Below are positions 15,482 to 23,581 of a stretch of DNA of 25,423 nt, piece after piece. Position 1 is the first letter of the stretch, and each line of letters opens with the position of its first letter. The notes beneath the pieces are model-generated. The model was not told the DNA's origin, did not search any database, and saw nothing but the letters and a program-made list of their open reading frames with translations. Position numbers and translations under genes: made by a program. The stretch lies in assembly GCA_959600065.1 (NCBI GenBank), contig CAUGKZ010000001.1, forward strand, positions 1-25,423, in the 5' to 3' direction. Source of the DNA: an uncultured Kroppenstedtia sp. (GTDB lineage Bacteria > Bacillota > Bacilli > Thermoactinomycetales > DSM-45169).

Positions 15482-15636
15482 GTTCCTTTTGTTCCTCGCG
15501 GTGGATACAGATGTGACACCAGACTACGTCGCCGCTTTCTTTTCGTGGCCAGTCACCCGGACGCCCGGGCGATAAAATGGATCATCATTTCAACACTTTC
15601 GATACGAACCCCGGGCGGGGGCAGCAGGTCAGCTAC

Positions 15637-15720
15637 CTATTTTTCCTTCTGGAAAACACCCAATAGGGCTTTGACCATCCCGCCGAGGAACTTGGGAAGT
15701 TTGATGGTGTAAAATTTCAT
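15637..15720 (-). CDS. spoVM: Stage V sporulation protein M
   Basis: This 27-aa peptide begins 'MKFYTIKLPKFLGG' and ends 'LGVFQKEK', nearly identical to the 26-aa B. subtilis SpoVM. SpoVM is an amphipathic helix that recognises the convex outer forespore membrane and anchors SpoIVA to start spore coat assembly. The near-invariant P9 and the hydrophobic face are retained. AAGGAGGG lies six bases before the ATG. It follows thiN as in B. subtilis and indicates a true endospore former. It is very short and easily missed by automatic gene finding. Confidence 0.97.
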   Translation of the reverse strand: MKFYTIKLPKFLGGMVKALLGVFQKEK

Positions 15721-15754
15721 CCCGATCCCTCCTTCACCCTGTTGCTCGCAAGGC

Positions 15755-15784
15755 GACGTATCACCCTGTCACTTATATATATTC
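15755..15784 (-). promoter_or_regulatory. Candidate sigma-E promoter of spoVM
   Basis: GAATATA (15784-15778) resembles the sigma-E -35, and GATACGTC (15762-15755) partly resembles CATACAnT after a 15-base spacer. spoVM is a mother-cell gene in B. subtilis, so a sigma-E site is expected here. The -10 match is imperfect. Confidence 0.4.
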
Positions 15785-15830
15785 TATAAAGGGGCCAAGG
15801 TGCCTAGAACAGAAAACCGACCGCGCCCAA

Positions 15831-16478
15831 TCAATCGCGACTTTCCACCACCAACAGTTTCCCGCTCCGGATGCGGATTTTCCCTCGGCTGGCCACCAAC
15901 TCGTTGCTGATTCCCCGGGGATATGGACGGTACAAGGTCGCTTCACACAAAGGGTAGCGAAACCCTTCCAAGGAGACACCTTCCACCTGATCCGTCAGAG
16001 CGAGCAAAGAGACATAAGGGAATAATCCTCTCTTTAACCACAGTTCTTATCCCGCTCCAGGATGAAGGCGAATCCGGTTACTGACGTTTTCAATGGTTCC
16101 GCGAATGCCCGCCGCCTCGATTTTCTCCAACAGAAACAGGTTGGCCAGGGCGTGGTCAAAACGGGCCCCACCCAGAGCGCCCAAAACCAAAATCTCCTGT
16201 GCCCCTTCCGCGATGGCGGTCTCCACCGCATATTGGGTATCGGTCATATCCTTCTCCGCCGGCAGGCGCTTCACAGGGATGCCCGCCTCCTTCAACAAAC
16301 GGGGAGCCTGGGACCCCAGGGTGTCAAAGTCCCCCACGGCCAAGTGAATAGGGAGATTTACCCGTCGAAGTGCTTGGACACCGCCATCGACGCCCACCAC
16401 TCGGTCCTCTGGCCGAATCGCTCCCAAATTCTCATCCGCCAATTCTCCCCCCGCCACCACCACCCAACGACTGTTCAT
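15831..16478 (-). pseudogene. thiN: Thiamine pyrophosphokinase, interrupted by an in-frame TAA
   Basis: ThiN transfers pyrophosphate from ATP to thiamine, giving thiamine diphosphate. From the ATG at 16478 ('MNSRWVVVAGGELADENLG') the frame shows 'VGVDGG', 'AVGDFDTLG' and 'EKDMTDTQYA', the family's active-site segments. It then meets TAA at 16049-16047 after 143 codons. The same frame continues for 71 more codons ('ELWLKRGLFPYVSLLALTDQ', 'GISNELVASRGKIRI', 'LLVVESRD') to a normal TGA at 15833-15831. Together this is about 215 codons, the full family length. The stop is therefore one substitution in an otherwise intact gene: a recent nonsense mutation, a sequencing error, or readthrough. The start has only a weak ribosome site; its ATG overlaps the stop of a small upstream ORF (ATGA). 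Confidence 0.9.
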
Positions 16479-16607
16479 CCCGTCTGCACCCGTCGGGAAG
16501 CTTGGGCGGCTTGCAGAGAGGGGAGCCCGATCGAAAGTTCCACGATAAACCTTTCCCCAACCCTCCCTGCCATCACTGCGATTTTCATCTGGATTCACCC
16601 CTACACC

Positions 16608-17291
16608 TCATTGGACTCCTCGATTCCCGGTAACGGACTGGGTTCCCCTGTGAAGAGCGGAGATCGCTTCTCCCCTATCTTTCTGGCCGAAGACCGCCGA
16701 ACCAGCCACCAGCACCGATGCCCCAGCGGCTACGGTCTCTGCAGCAGTTTCCGGATTGATTCCGCCATCCACTTCCAGCTCCACACCGGAGAGCCCGGCC
16801 TCCTCCAACATTTGCCGTACTCGCTGGATCTTATCCAGTACCCCAGGGATAAAGGCTTGCCCCCCGAAACCAGGGTTAACGGTCATCAACAGCACCAGAT
16901 CCAGATCCGGCAAGATCGGTTGCAACACCTCCACCGGGGTGGCTGGATTGAGTACCACTCCCGCCTTGACACCCTGTTCCTTGATCAAGTGGATAGTGCG
17001 GTGCAGATGGGGACAGGCTTCCTGATGAACGGAGATCCAGTCGGCCCCCGCTCGGGCAAAGGAAGGAATATACTGGTCCGGCTCTTCAATCATCAGATGA
17101 ACATCCAGAGGTAAGCGCGTCCAGGGGCGAATCGCCTCTACAATCAAGGGGCCGATCGTTAGGTTCGGCACGAAATGGCCGTCCATCACATCGACGTGAA
17201 TCCAATCTGCTCCAGCCCGTTCTACATCGGCAATCTCCTCTCCCAAACGTGAAAAATCGGCGGACAGGATGGACGGTGCGATTTTTACCAT
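16608..17291 (-). CDS. rpe: Ribulose-phosphate 3-epimerase
   Basis: This is a 227-aa TIM-barrel enzyme interconverting ribulose-5-phosphate and xylulose-5-phosphate in the pentose phosphate pathway. It begins 'MVKIAPSILSADFSRLGEE'. Metal and catalytic residues appear in 'IHVDVMDGHFVPN' (H32, D34), 'DVHLMIE' (H65) and 'EVDGGIN' (D175). The phosphate-binding loop is 'NPGFGGQ'. Length is normal. GGAGG lies before the ATG, which is three bases beyond the rsgA stop, so the two are co-transcribed and probably coupled. Confidence 0.98.
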   Translation of the reverse strand: MVKIAPSILSADFSRLGEEIADVERAGADWIHVDVMDGHFVPNLTIGPLIVEAIRPWTRLPLDVHLMIEEPDQYIPSFARAGADWISVHQEACPHLHRTIHLIKEQGVKAGVVLNPATPVEVLQPILPDLDLVLLMTVNPGFGGQAFIPGVLDKIQRVRQMLEEAGLSGVELEVDGGINPETAAETVAAGASVLVAGSAVFGQKDRGEAISALHRGTQSVTGNRGVQ

Positions 17292-17294
17292 GGT

Positions 17295-18170
17295 TCAATA
17301 CCTCCGTTGCTCGTTGATTTCCTCCAGGAACTGTAGATAGTTCCGATAACGGCGCTCGTCAATCTCCTTCTCTTCCACCGCTTCCTTCACCCGACAGCCG
17401 GGTTCATTCTTATGGAGACAACCCCGAAAGCGGCAGTCGGGAGCCCTTGCAGTCAAATCTGGGAAACAAGCTCCCAGCTCCGTCGCCTCGATCCCTCCGA
17501 AGGAGAGCTGACTGAAACCAGGGGTATCCGCCACCTGTCCTCCGCCAGGAAGGTCGAGTATCTCCACATGGCGAGTGGTGTGGCGGCCGCGGCCCCGTTT
17601 TTTGCTCACTTCCCCGGTTTGCAAATCCGCCGCGGGCAACACCGCATTCAGGAGGGAGGATTTCCCCGCCCCCGAGGGGCCGGCAAAGACAGACAATTGA
17701 TCCCGCAAGGCCTCTTTTACCGCTTCGATCCCCTCTCCGGTGCGGACGCTGGTGGGGAGCACCCTGTATCCTGCCGGTGTGTATATAGACTGGATTCGCT
17801 CCACCTCTGCCTCATCTTCCAGCAGATCCCGCTTGGTGAGCAGAATCAGCACCGCCAGCCCTTCTCGCTCTGCATGGACCAGAAATCGATCCAGCAGTTC
17901 CGGCTGAAACTCAGGTTGCCCCAGGGAACCCACCACCACCGCCTGCTCCACATTGGCGACTGGAGGCCGCAACAGCTCCGTCGACCGCGGGTGGATCCGA
18001 GTCACCACCCCTTCCATGGGATCCGTCTCCTCATAGGTCACCCAGTCTCCCACCAAGGGAGATTCTTTCTTCTTTTTAAAGACTCCCCGGGCTCGACACT
18101 GTACATCTCCTTCAGGAGACCGCACATAATAAAATCCGCTGACAGCTCGCACAATTCGCCCCTCCGCCAT
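17295..18170 (-). CDS. rsgA: Ribosome small subunit-dependent GTPase A
   Basis: This 291-aa circularly permuted GTPase assists late 30S ribosome maturation. After an N-terminal OB fold the motifs come in permuted order: G4 TKRD (112-115), P-loop GPSGAGKSS (164-172), and G3 DTPG (215-218). A C-terminal zinc knuckle follows, with C246, C251, H253 and C259 ('CRFRGCLHKNEPGC'). The chosen start at 18170 has AAAAAGGAGGGAAGCT before it and fits the family N-terminus. A frame-open extension to 18230 reads through a terminator hairpin and is rejected. rpe follows by three bases. In B. subtilis the homologue (CpgA) is phosphorylated by PrkC, the adjacent gene. Confidence 0.97.
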   Translation of the reverse strand: MAEGRIVRAVSGFYYVRSPEGDVQCRARGVFKKKKESPLVGDWVTYEETDPMEGVVTRIHPRSTELLRPPVANVEQAVVVGSLGQPEFQPELLDRFLVHAEREGLAVLILLTKRDLLEDEAEVERIQSIYTPAGYRVLPTSVRTGEGIEAVKEALRDQLSVFAGPSGAGKSSLLNAVLPAADLQTGEVSKKRGRGRHTTRHVEILDLPGGGQVADTPGFSQLSFGGIEATELGACFPDLTARAPDCRFRGCLHKNEPGCRVKEAVEEKEIDERRYRNYLQFLEEINEQRRY

Positions 18171-18200
18171 AGCTTCCCTCCTTTTTAGGTCCTGAACACA

Positions 18201-18224
18201 AAGGAAACGAGGCAGTCGCCTCGT
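18201..18224 (-). terminator. Terminator/attenuator between prkC and rsgA
   Basis: ACGAGGC-AGTC-GCCTCGT stem (18207-18224), followed on the minus strand by TTCCTTT. It lies 31 bases before the rsgA start. Upstream of it the gap also holds small hairpins (TTGCAA repeat, GGTTG/CAACC). Confidence 0.65.
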
Positions 18225-18297
18225 TCTCATTATGATCTAAATATTGGGTTGTCATCAACCAGAGATGATTGCAATCTTTTGCAAGTGTACCCTTCAT

Positions 18298-19953
18298 TCA
18301 CGGATAGATTTCTTTGGGCTCGGGAGGTGGGTTGTTTTGGCCCGCTGTCTGGATCCACACATGCAACGTGCCCCCCTTGGGGCAATATTGCCCGGCTTTG
18401 GGCCGGGACGTGATTCCTTGTCCCCTTGTATACCCCGATCCTCCATGAAAGGTTAGTTTTGGAGTATAGCCGTGTTCTTGTGCCCACTGTCCCTCAATTC
18501 GAGTTTGCCAGACCCCGCTGACATCCGGCACCTTAAACATCTCCGGGTTCTTGTTCAGGACCACTTCCGTCTCCTTGGGAACGGCTTTTTCCTCTGCGTC
18601 AGGAGACTGTTTATAGATTTTCCCCGTGTCGTACTCCGCTCCGAAATGAGTAGTGTCCCCGGTTTCCACTTTCACTCGAAACCCCAACTTCTTCAATTTG
18701 GCCTCCGCCTCATCGGCACCCATCCCGATCACCTTTGCCACTTCCACAGGAGTAGTTTCCTTTTTCTGTTCTCCTTGAACTTCCTCATTACCTTTGCCCA
18801 TCCAGCCCATCACCTGGTCAAAGGCGAAAATAGCCAAGGCTCCGATGACGATCAAGGTGAACAATCCAAAGAGAATCTTCTGCCACCAGGGCATGTTGGC
18901 TTGTGCGTTCTCCAGCCAGACGACCGTCCGTTCCAGCACCGTTTTGTTCTTGTCCGCCGGGACATTACGGAGCCGTTCCAGGTTGGCCATCGTTTGATCG
19001 CCCACCTGGGTGGGTGTCGTCTGTGAGTCACCTTTCCCTTTTTCGGAGGAGGCGGCTCCGGCGGCGGCGTAGGGCTTGGCTGCAGCAGGTTCATGGCGAT
19101 CCGTTCGAAGCCGCTGCTCCTCCATCCGATCATAACGGAAAACCGCATCCAGCTCCTGTTTCATCTCCAGGGCTGTCTCAAACCGTTGGTCTGGCTCCTT
19201 CTCCATCGCCTTGCGGATGATCCGGTGAATTTCCGGGGGCACATCGGGATTCAACTCTGCAGGATCATCCGCTGAATCCTGTAGATGTTTCATGGCAATA
19301 CTGATGGCGGAGTCCCCATCAAAGGGAAGACGTCCGGTTACCATCTCATACAGGACCACACCCAGTGAATAAATGTCCGATTTATGACCGATCAACCCGC
19401 CCCGGGCTTGCTCCGGAGAGAAGTAATGAACCGACCCCATCACGGAGCCCGCCTGGGTGATCGTGGAAGAAGTCGACGCCCGAGCGATCCCGAAATCGGT
19501 CACTTTAGCTCGGCCGTTATACCCCAGCAGGATATTGTGGGGTTTGACATCCCGGTGGACAATTTGGTTTTCATGGGCATGGGCCAAGGCATCACAGATC
19601 TGAGATGCAATGGACACAATCTCTTCCGGTGTCAGAGGGCTGTACTGTTGAATGTATTCTTTCAAAGTGGGCCCTTCCACCAGCTCCATGACAATATAGT
19701 GAGTATAGTTTTCCTGACCCACGTCATACACATTGACCACATTGGGATGGGACAGACTAGCAGCGGCCTGCGCTTCCCGGCTGAAGCGTTTCACAAATTC
19801 CGCATCGTTGCTGAGGGACTCGTTGAGCACTTTGATGGCCACATGGCGATTCAAGAGCACATCCCGCGCTTTGTACACCACCGCCATACCCCCACCGCCA
19901 ATCCGGCTGATCACTTCATAGCGGCCGCCTAATTTTCTGCCTTCCACTGTCAT
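18298..19953 (-). CDS. prkC: Serine/threonine protein kinase with PASTA domains
   Basis: PrkC is a membrane kinase that senses muropeptides or cell-wall precursors and triggers germination and growth responses. The 551-aa protein has a complete Hanks-type kinase domain: glycine loop 'GGGGMAVVYKA', K41, HRDVKPHN (D135, N140), DFG (153-155) and 'GSVHYFSPEQARGG'. A juxtamembrane linker follows, then one transmembrane helix at about 359-380. Outside are one recognisable PASTA module (about 403-467) and a second, divergent one (about 473-536), fewer than the three in B. subtilis. The start may be ATG 19953 or GTG 19947; GAGGTG spacing favours the GTG slightly. It lies 24 bases after prpC, its opposing phosphatase. 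Confidence 0.96.
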   Translation of the reverse strand: MTVEGRKLGGRYEVISRIGGGGMAVVYKARDVLLNRHVAIKVLNESLSNDAEFVKRFSREAQAAASLSHPNVVNVYDVGQENYTHYIVMELVEGPTLKEYIQQYSPLTPEEIVSIASQICDALAHAHENQIVHRDVKPHNILLGYNGRAKVTDFGIARASTSSTITQAGSVMGSVHYFSPEQARGGLIGHKSDIYSLGVVLYEMVTGRLPFDGDSAISIAMKHLQDSADDPAELNPDVPPEIHRIIRKAMEKEPDQRFETALEMKQELDAVFRYDRMEEQRLRTDRHEPAAAKPYAAAGAASSEKGKGDSQTTPTQVGDQTMANLERLRNVPADKNKTVLERTVVWLENAQANMPWWQKILFGLFTLIVIGALAIFAFDQVMGWMGKGNEEVQGEQKKETTPVEVAKVIGMGADEAEAKLKKLGFRVKVETGDTTHFGAEYDTGKIYKQSPDAEEKAVPKETEVVLNKNPEMFKVPDVSGVWQTRIEGQWAQEHGYTPKLTFHGGSGYTRGQGITSRPKAGQYCPKGGTLHVWIQTAGQNNPPPEPKEIYP

Positions 19954-19977
19954 CTCACCTCGCTCTCCATCTCTATC

Positions 19978-20730
19978 TCAGTCACTTTTATTTATACGGT
20001 TATCGTTTTTTAACAGAATCACGGAGATATTATCCTTTCCTCCAGCTTCCAAGGCACTCTCCACCAGGCGGTTCGCCTGCTCGCGGAGAGGAAGGGAAGA
20101 GGTGAGAATGGTTCCGATCACATCGACGGGCACCATATCACACAGCCCGTCGGAGCAGATCAAGAGCGTATCCCCTTGGTACCAGGGAGTGACGATCAGG
20201 TCCGTCTCCACCTCTTCATTGGTTCCTACGGAACGCATGATCACATTTCGCTGGGGATGGACTTTGGCCTCCTCCTCTGTGATCCCGCCGTGCTTTTTCA
20301 GCACGTTGACCAGAGAGTGATCCTCTGTCAGTTGATAGAGGCCATCTTCATGCAGGAGATAGGCACGGCTGTCCCCCACATGGGCCAGAGTCACTTCCTT
20401 CTTTCTCGGAACGGCTGCGATCACCGTCGTTCCCATTCCCTTGTAACTTTTGTTTCGGCTGGCCATTTCATAGATTTCGCGATTGGCTGCCGTCACTGCC
20501 TTCAACATCCATTCCCGCCACTCTTCAGTCCCCATTCCGGGAGTGAGACCGCCCAGCTCCCGCTGGATCACCTGAACTGCCGTGCGGCTGGCCACCTCAC
20601 CGGCCTGGTGCCCGCCCATGCCGTCAGCGAGAACGGCCACGGGAACCCCGTGGTCGGACTGAAAAAGGCCCACACTGTCTTCATTGTGCTCCCGCACCCG
20701 TCCTTCGTGGGTAAGCCATGCCTTTTCCAT
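19978..20730 (-). CDS. prpC: PP2C-type protein phosphatase (Stp/PrpC)
   Basis: This 250-aa manganese-dependent PP2C phosphatase reverses PrkC phosphorylation. Motifs with metal-binding aspartates are visible: 'REHNEDS', 'LADGMGGHQAGE', 'AHVGDSRAYL', 'ICSDGLCDMV' and 'GGKDNISVILL'. Length is normal for the family (about 250 aa). AAAGGAGT precedes the ATG. The gene is flanked by rlmN and prkC as in B. subtilis. Confidence 0.97.
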   Translation of the reverse strand: MEKAWLTHEGRVREHNEDSVGLFQSDHGVPVAVLADGMGGHQAGEVASRTAVQVIQRELGGLTPGMGTEEWREWMLKAVTAANREIYEMASRNKSYKGMGTTVIAAVPRKKEVTLAHVGDSRAYLLHEDGLYQLTEDHSLVNVLKKHGGITEEEAKVHPQRNVIMRSVGTNEEVETDLIVTPWYQGDTLLICSDGLCDMVPVDVIGTILTSSLPLREQANRLVESALEAGGKDNISVILLKNDNRINKSD

Positions 20731-20780
20731 ACCGGTGACTCCTTTCCCTGTTCAATTCCAATTCACACGATGCGACTAGG

Positions 20781-21833
20781 TCAGACCGTCTGTTGTTCCA
20801 ACCCTAGATGTTGGGCCCGCAGTTGCCCGCAGGCCGCTTCGATGTCGCTGCCATGCTCCCGGCGTATAGTCGTGTTCAGGTCGTAGGATTGAAGAATATC
20901 CCGAAACTTGAAAATCCGGTTCCTGGGGGTCCGAGTGTAGTTCCGCTCGGGAACATAGTTCACTGGGATCAGATTGATCAGCGAACCACTCCCTTCCAGG
21001 AGTTTCCCCAGTTCATGAGCCTGTTCCGGAGCATCATTCTTCCCACCGATCAGAGCGTATTCGTAAGTGAGCCGACGTCCGGTTTTCTTTACATAGTAGC
21101 GGCAGGCTGCCAACAACTCTTCCAAGGGATAGCGATAACTGACCGGCATCAGCTTCTTTCTCAGCGCCTGATTCGGTGCATGGAGAGAGATCGCCAACCC
21201 CACTTGCAAACCTTCCTCGGCGAAGCGGTAAATCGAAGGCACGATTCCACTAGTGGAAACCGTGATCCGACGTTGACCGAGGTTCAAACCCTTTTCATCC
21301 TGAATCACCCGCATAAATTGCACGGAGGCATCGTAGTTCTCAAAAGGTTCACCAATGCCCATCATCACAACAGAATGAACACGCTCCCCCCATCGATCCA
21401 GGTAACGTTGGGCTTCAACCACTTGGGCCACCACTTCTCCAGCCTTTAAATCCCTTTTCAGCCCACCCAAAGTGGAGGCACAAAATGTACATCCGACTCG
21501 GCATCCCACCTGGGTGGTAACACAGACACTGTTGCCATAGTTATGCCGCATGATCACCGTTTCGATCGCATGGCCGTCAACCAGTTGAAACAAAAACTTG
21601 ATCGTCCCGTCGGCAGACTCCTGAGCCGTGAGCGTTTCCAAAGGTTTCAATAGGAAATCCCGCTCCAACCGCTCTCGCAACCCACGGGAGAGATTGGTCA
21701 TGTCGGCAAAGGAAGGAACCCGCTTCACATACAGCCAATCCATCACTTGGTCGGCCCGGAAGGCAGGTTCTCCCACCCCTTTCATCCATTTTTTCCAATC
21801 CGCATAGGACCAGTCATAGGCGTTTAGTTGCAT
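20781..21833 (-). CDS. rlmN: Dual-specificity 23S rRNA/tRNA adenine-C2 methyltransferase RlmN
   Basis: This 350-aa radical-SAM enzyme methylates C2 of A2503 in 23S rRNA and A37 in some tRNAs. The cluster motif 'CRVGCTFCA' gives C111, C115 and C118. 'GIGEPFENYD' is the SAM-binding GEP segment, and C335 in 'EAACGQLRAQ' is the methyl-carrying cysteine near the C-terminus. It lacks the resistance-type features I would associate with Cfr, and its context (rlmN-prpC-prkC) is the housekeeping one. The ATG at 21833 has AGGAG upstream and a promoter about 50 bases away. Confidence 0.97.
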   Translation of the reverse strand: MQLNAYDWSYADWKKWMKGVGEPAFRADQVMDWLYVKRVPSFADMTNLSRGLRERLERDFLLKPLETLTAQESADGTIKFLFQLVDGHAIETVIMRHNYGNSVCVTTQVGCRVGCTFCASTLGGLKRDLKAGEVVAQVVEAQRYLDRWGERVHSVVMMGIGEPFENYDASVQFMRVIQDEKGLNLGQRRITVSTSGIVPSIYRFAEEGLQVGLAISLHAPNQALRKKLMPVSYRYPLEELLAACRYYVKKTGRRLTYEYALIGGKNDAPEQAHELGKLLEGSGSLINLIPVNYVPERNYTRTPRNRIFKFRDILQSYDLNTTIRREHGSDIEAACGQLRAQHLGLEQQTV

Positions 21834-21882
21834 TGGATAGAACTCCTGTTATAAAGTCAAATCATTCCTCAAAACTTTCCTC

Positions 21883-21891
21883 ATTATATCA
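21883..21891 (-). promoter_or_regulatory. Extended -10 promoter for the rlmN-prpC-prkC operon
   Basis: Minus strand TGATATAAT (TGn + consensus TATAAT), about 50 bases upstream of rlmN. The -35 is poor, which is acceptable for an extended -10. The rest of the 238-base gap up to 22071 holds only the terminator of the next gene. Confidence 0.6.
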
Positions 21892-22034
21892 ATACCAAGC
21901 CGGAAAGAAAAGAGATTGCGTTGTAAATCCCCCTTTTTGGGGTGGAGTAACCATTTTGGCTGATTTTGGCCCTTCACCCCCGATTATACCTGTTTATCCA
22001 ACGGAAAAAAACTTTTGTCTTGTAAACCTTCTTT

Positions 22035-22068
22035 AAAAAAAGAAGGATGCCGCTCCGGACATCCCTTC
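22035..22068 (-). terminator. Terminator of the minus-strand FMN-protein gene
   Basis: GAAGGGATG and CATCCTTC pair (one bulged base) around a GC-rich loop, followed by seven T on the minus strand. It starts a few bases after the stop at 22072. Confidence 0.85.
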
Positions 22069-22071
22069 TCC

Positions 22072-23460
22072 TCATAACCGGGGGTCCTCCTCATAAGCCA
22101 AGGGCAAACCCGTCATCTCCTGCGCCAGTGGATCCAGCGCCGTCAAATCCTCTCGGTTGACCTCCTTCAACGCTTTTTTTCCCAGGGCGATCGTGGCCAA
22201 CTTCATCTCCTCCACAGAAGATTTAAACAGATTGGCCACACTTTCTGCTGCCTGGTCCACATCCAGTCGGTCAGTAAATTTGCCATCATACCAGATCAGT
22301 CCCGAGGGTGGCTCCCAGGGCAACACCTTGGTGATTTGCGTGTGCACCGCTCCCATCACCACCGGAAGATCCAGTGCCACTGCATCAGCACCCAAAGCCA
22401 GCGCTTTCAGATAATCTCCAGGGGTGGAGAGCCCTCCAGAGACGATGAGGCTCACCCGATGTCGGGCAAAATGTTTCTCCAGGTAACGAACTGCCCGGAC
22501 CAATCCACGAATCGTCGGCAAGCCGAAATCATCTTGCAGGATTGGAGCCGACTCCCGGACCCCGCTGCCCATCCCGTCGATGGTGATAAAATCCACTCCA
22601 GCATCCAGGGCCTGGGCCAGATCGTCTTCGATCCGGGAGGGAATTAGTTTGATTCCCACTGGAACTCCCTTGCCCACCTCCCGCAACCGGGTCACCAGCT
22701 CCGACCAATCTTCGGACTGACTGACTCCAGGCACCCGGGAATGGATTTTCAAAGCCTCCCCCGGTTGAAGTCCAAACAATTGTCGCATGTTTCCCGGTAG
22801 CTTCGGGATGGTAAAGGGAGTCCCCGATGTGGCCCCGCTTCCAGCCACAATCTCGATCATATCGCCCTGTTCCAACGTTTTCGGTGGTTGCGTCCAGTCC
22901 CCCCGTCCGTATTGAACTACCACCTTGTCCGCCTCTTTCCCCTCGGCTTCCGTCAGGGGTTCCTCCCCGGTATGGGTTGCCGTACCCACCGCCCGGGTTC
23001 CTTTGGCAAGCGCTTTCTTCATTGGCTTGCTCAAAGTCGGTCCCGGTCCCAGTCCACCCACTAACAATGGAATCTCCAGCTTCAAAGGGTGCGGAGCACG
23101 GGGACCGATCACCGTCCGGGTGTCGATTTTCACATGTTCTTTGGTGGGCATCACCGCCAGCTGCGCTGGCAAAAACATCACCCGATCCCATCCTTTTTCG
23201 GGATAGGGCGTTCCCAGCGAACGCTGAATCGCTTGATCCGTTTCCGATCGAAGCGCCATTTCCACGATATTTTGCGTGTGATATCGTCTCCCAGAGGAGA
23301 AGATCTCCATCAAATTCCTGGAATAGGTCTCCGTCAGGATCAAGCGAAGAACCGACCCAAAAATCCATTTGATGACGTTCCGGGCCAAAAGAACTGTCAG
23401 AATCGCCATGAGGATCACAGCTGGCAATGTTACCGCAAACCCCTGCCAAAAATGATTCAA
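22072..23460 (-). CDS. Membrane-anchored glutamate-synthase-like FMN protein (paralog 1)
   Basis: From the TTG at 23460 the protein is 462 aa. An N-terminal transmembrane segment ('AVILMAILTVLLARNVIKWI') is followed by an alpha/beta-barrel like the FMN domain of glutamate synthase: 'IPLLVGGLGPGPTLSKPMKK', 'GVPVGIKLIPSRIEDDLAQA', 'VDFITIDGMGSGVRESAP' and 'SLIVSGGLSTPGDYLKALAL'. It contains no cysteine, so the 3Fe-4S cluster and glutaminase domain of true GltB are absent. It resembles B. subtilis YerD; the substrate is unknown. The TTG is preferred because AGAGGAGGTG precedes it at ideal spacing. The ATG at 23520 would add 20 unlikely residues. It is divergent from a close paralog at 23582-24955. 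Confidence 0.9.
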   Translation of the reverse strand: MNHFWQGFAVTLPAVILMAILTVLLARNVIKWIFGSVLRLILTETYSRNLMEIFSSGRRYHTQNIVEMALRSETDQAIQRSLGTPYPEKGWDRVMFLPAQLAVMPTKEHVKIDTRTVIGPRAPHPLKLEIPLLVGGLGPGPTLSKPMKKALAKGTRAVGTATHTGEEPLTEAEGKEADKVVVQYGRGDWTQPPKTLEQGDMIEIVAGSGATSGTPFTIPKLPGNMRQLFGLQPGEALKIHSRVPGVSQSEDWSELVTRLREVGKGVPVGIKLIPSRIEDDLAQALDAGVDFITIDGMGSGVRESAPILQDDFGLPTIRGLVRAVRYLEKHFARHRVSLIVSGGLSTPGDYLKALALGADAVALDLPVVMGAVHTQITKVLPWEPPSGLIWYDGKFTDRLDVDQAAESVANLFKSSVEEMKLATIALGKKALKEVNREDLTALDPLAQEMTGLPLAYEEDPRL

Positions 23461-23511
23461 CTGGGCACCTCCTCTCGATCCCTTTCCCGGTATATTATGG
23501 CCCCCAGTCGA

Positions 23512-23539
23512 TTGAATCATGACTTACCCATTCTATCTT
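23512..23539 (+). promoter_or_regulatory. Candidate promoter of paralog 2
   Basis: TTGAAT (23512-23517), a 16-base spacer and TATCTT (23534-23539) in the gap between the two divergent FMN-protein genes. Moderate match only. Confidence 0.35.
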
Positions 23540-23581
23540 TGGGAACCTTAAGGACATCACTCGAAAAAAGAGGTGTCAGCC

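Noticed and set aside
15773..15979. A separate small minus-strand ORF after the thiN stop
   Set aside because: It is in a different frame; the thiN frame itself reads as the missing ThiN C-terminus here.
16062..17114. Plus-strand open frame of 350 codons
   Set aside because: Spans the antisense of two unrelated core genes (thiN and rpe), so it cannot be a real conserved gene.
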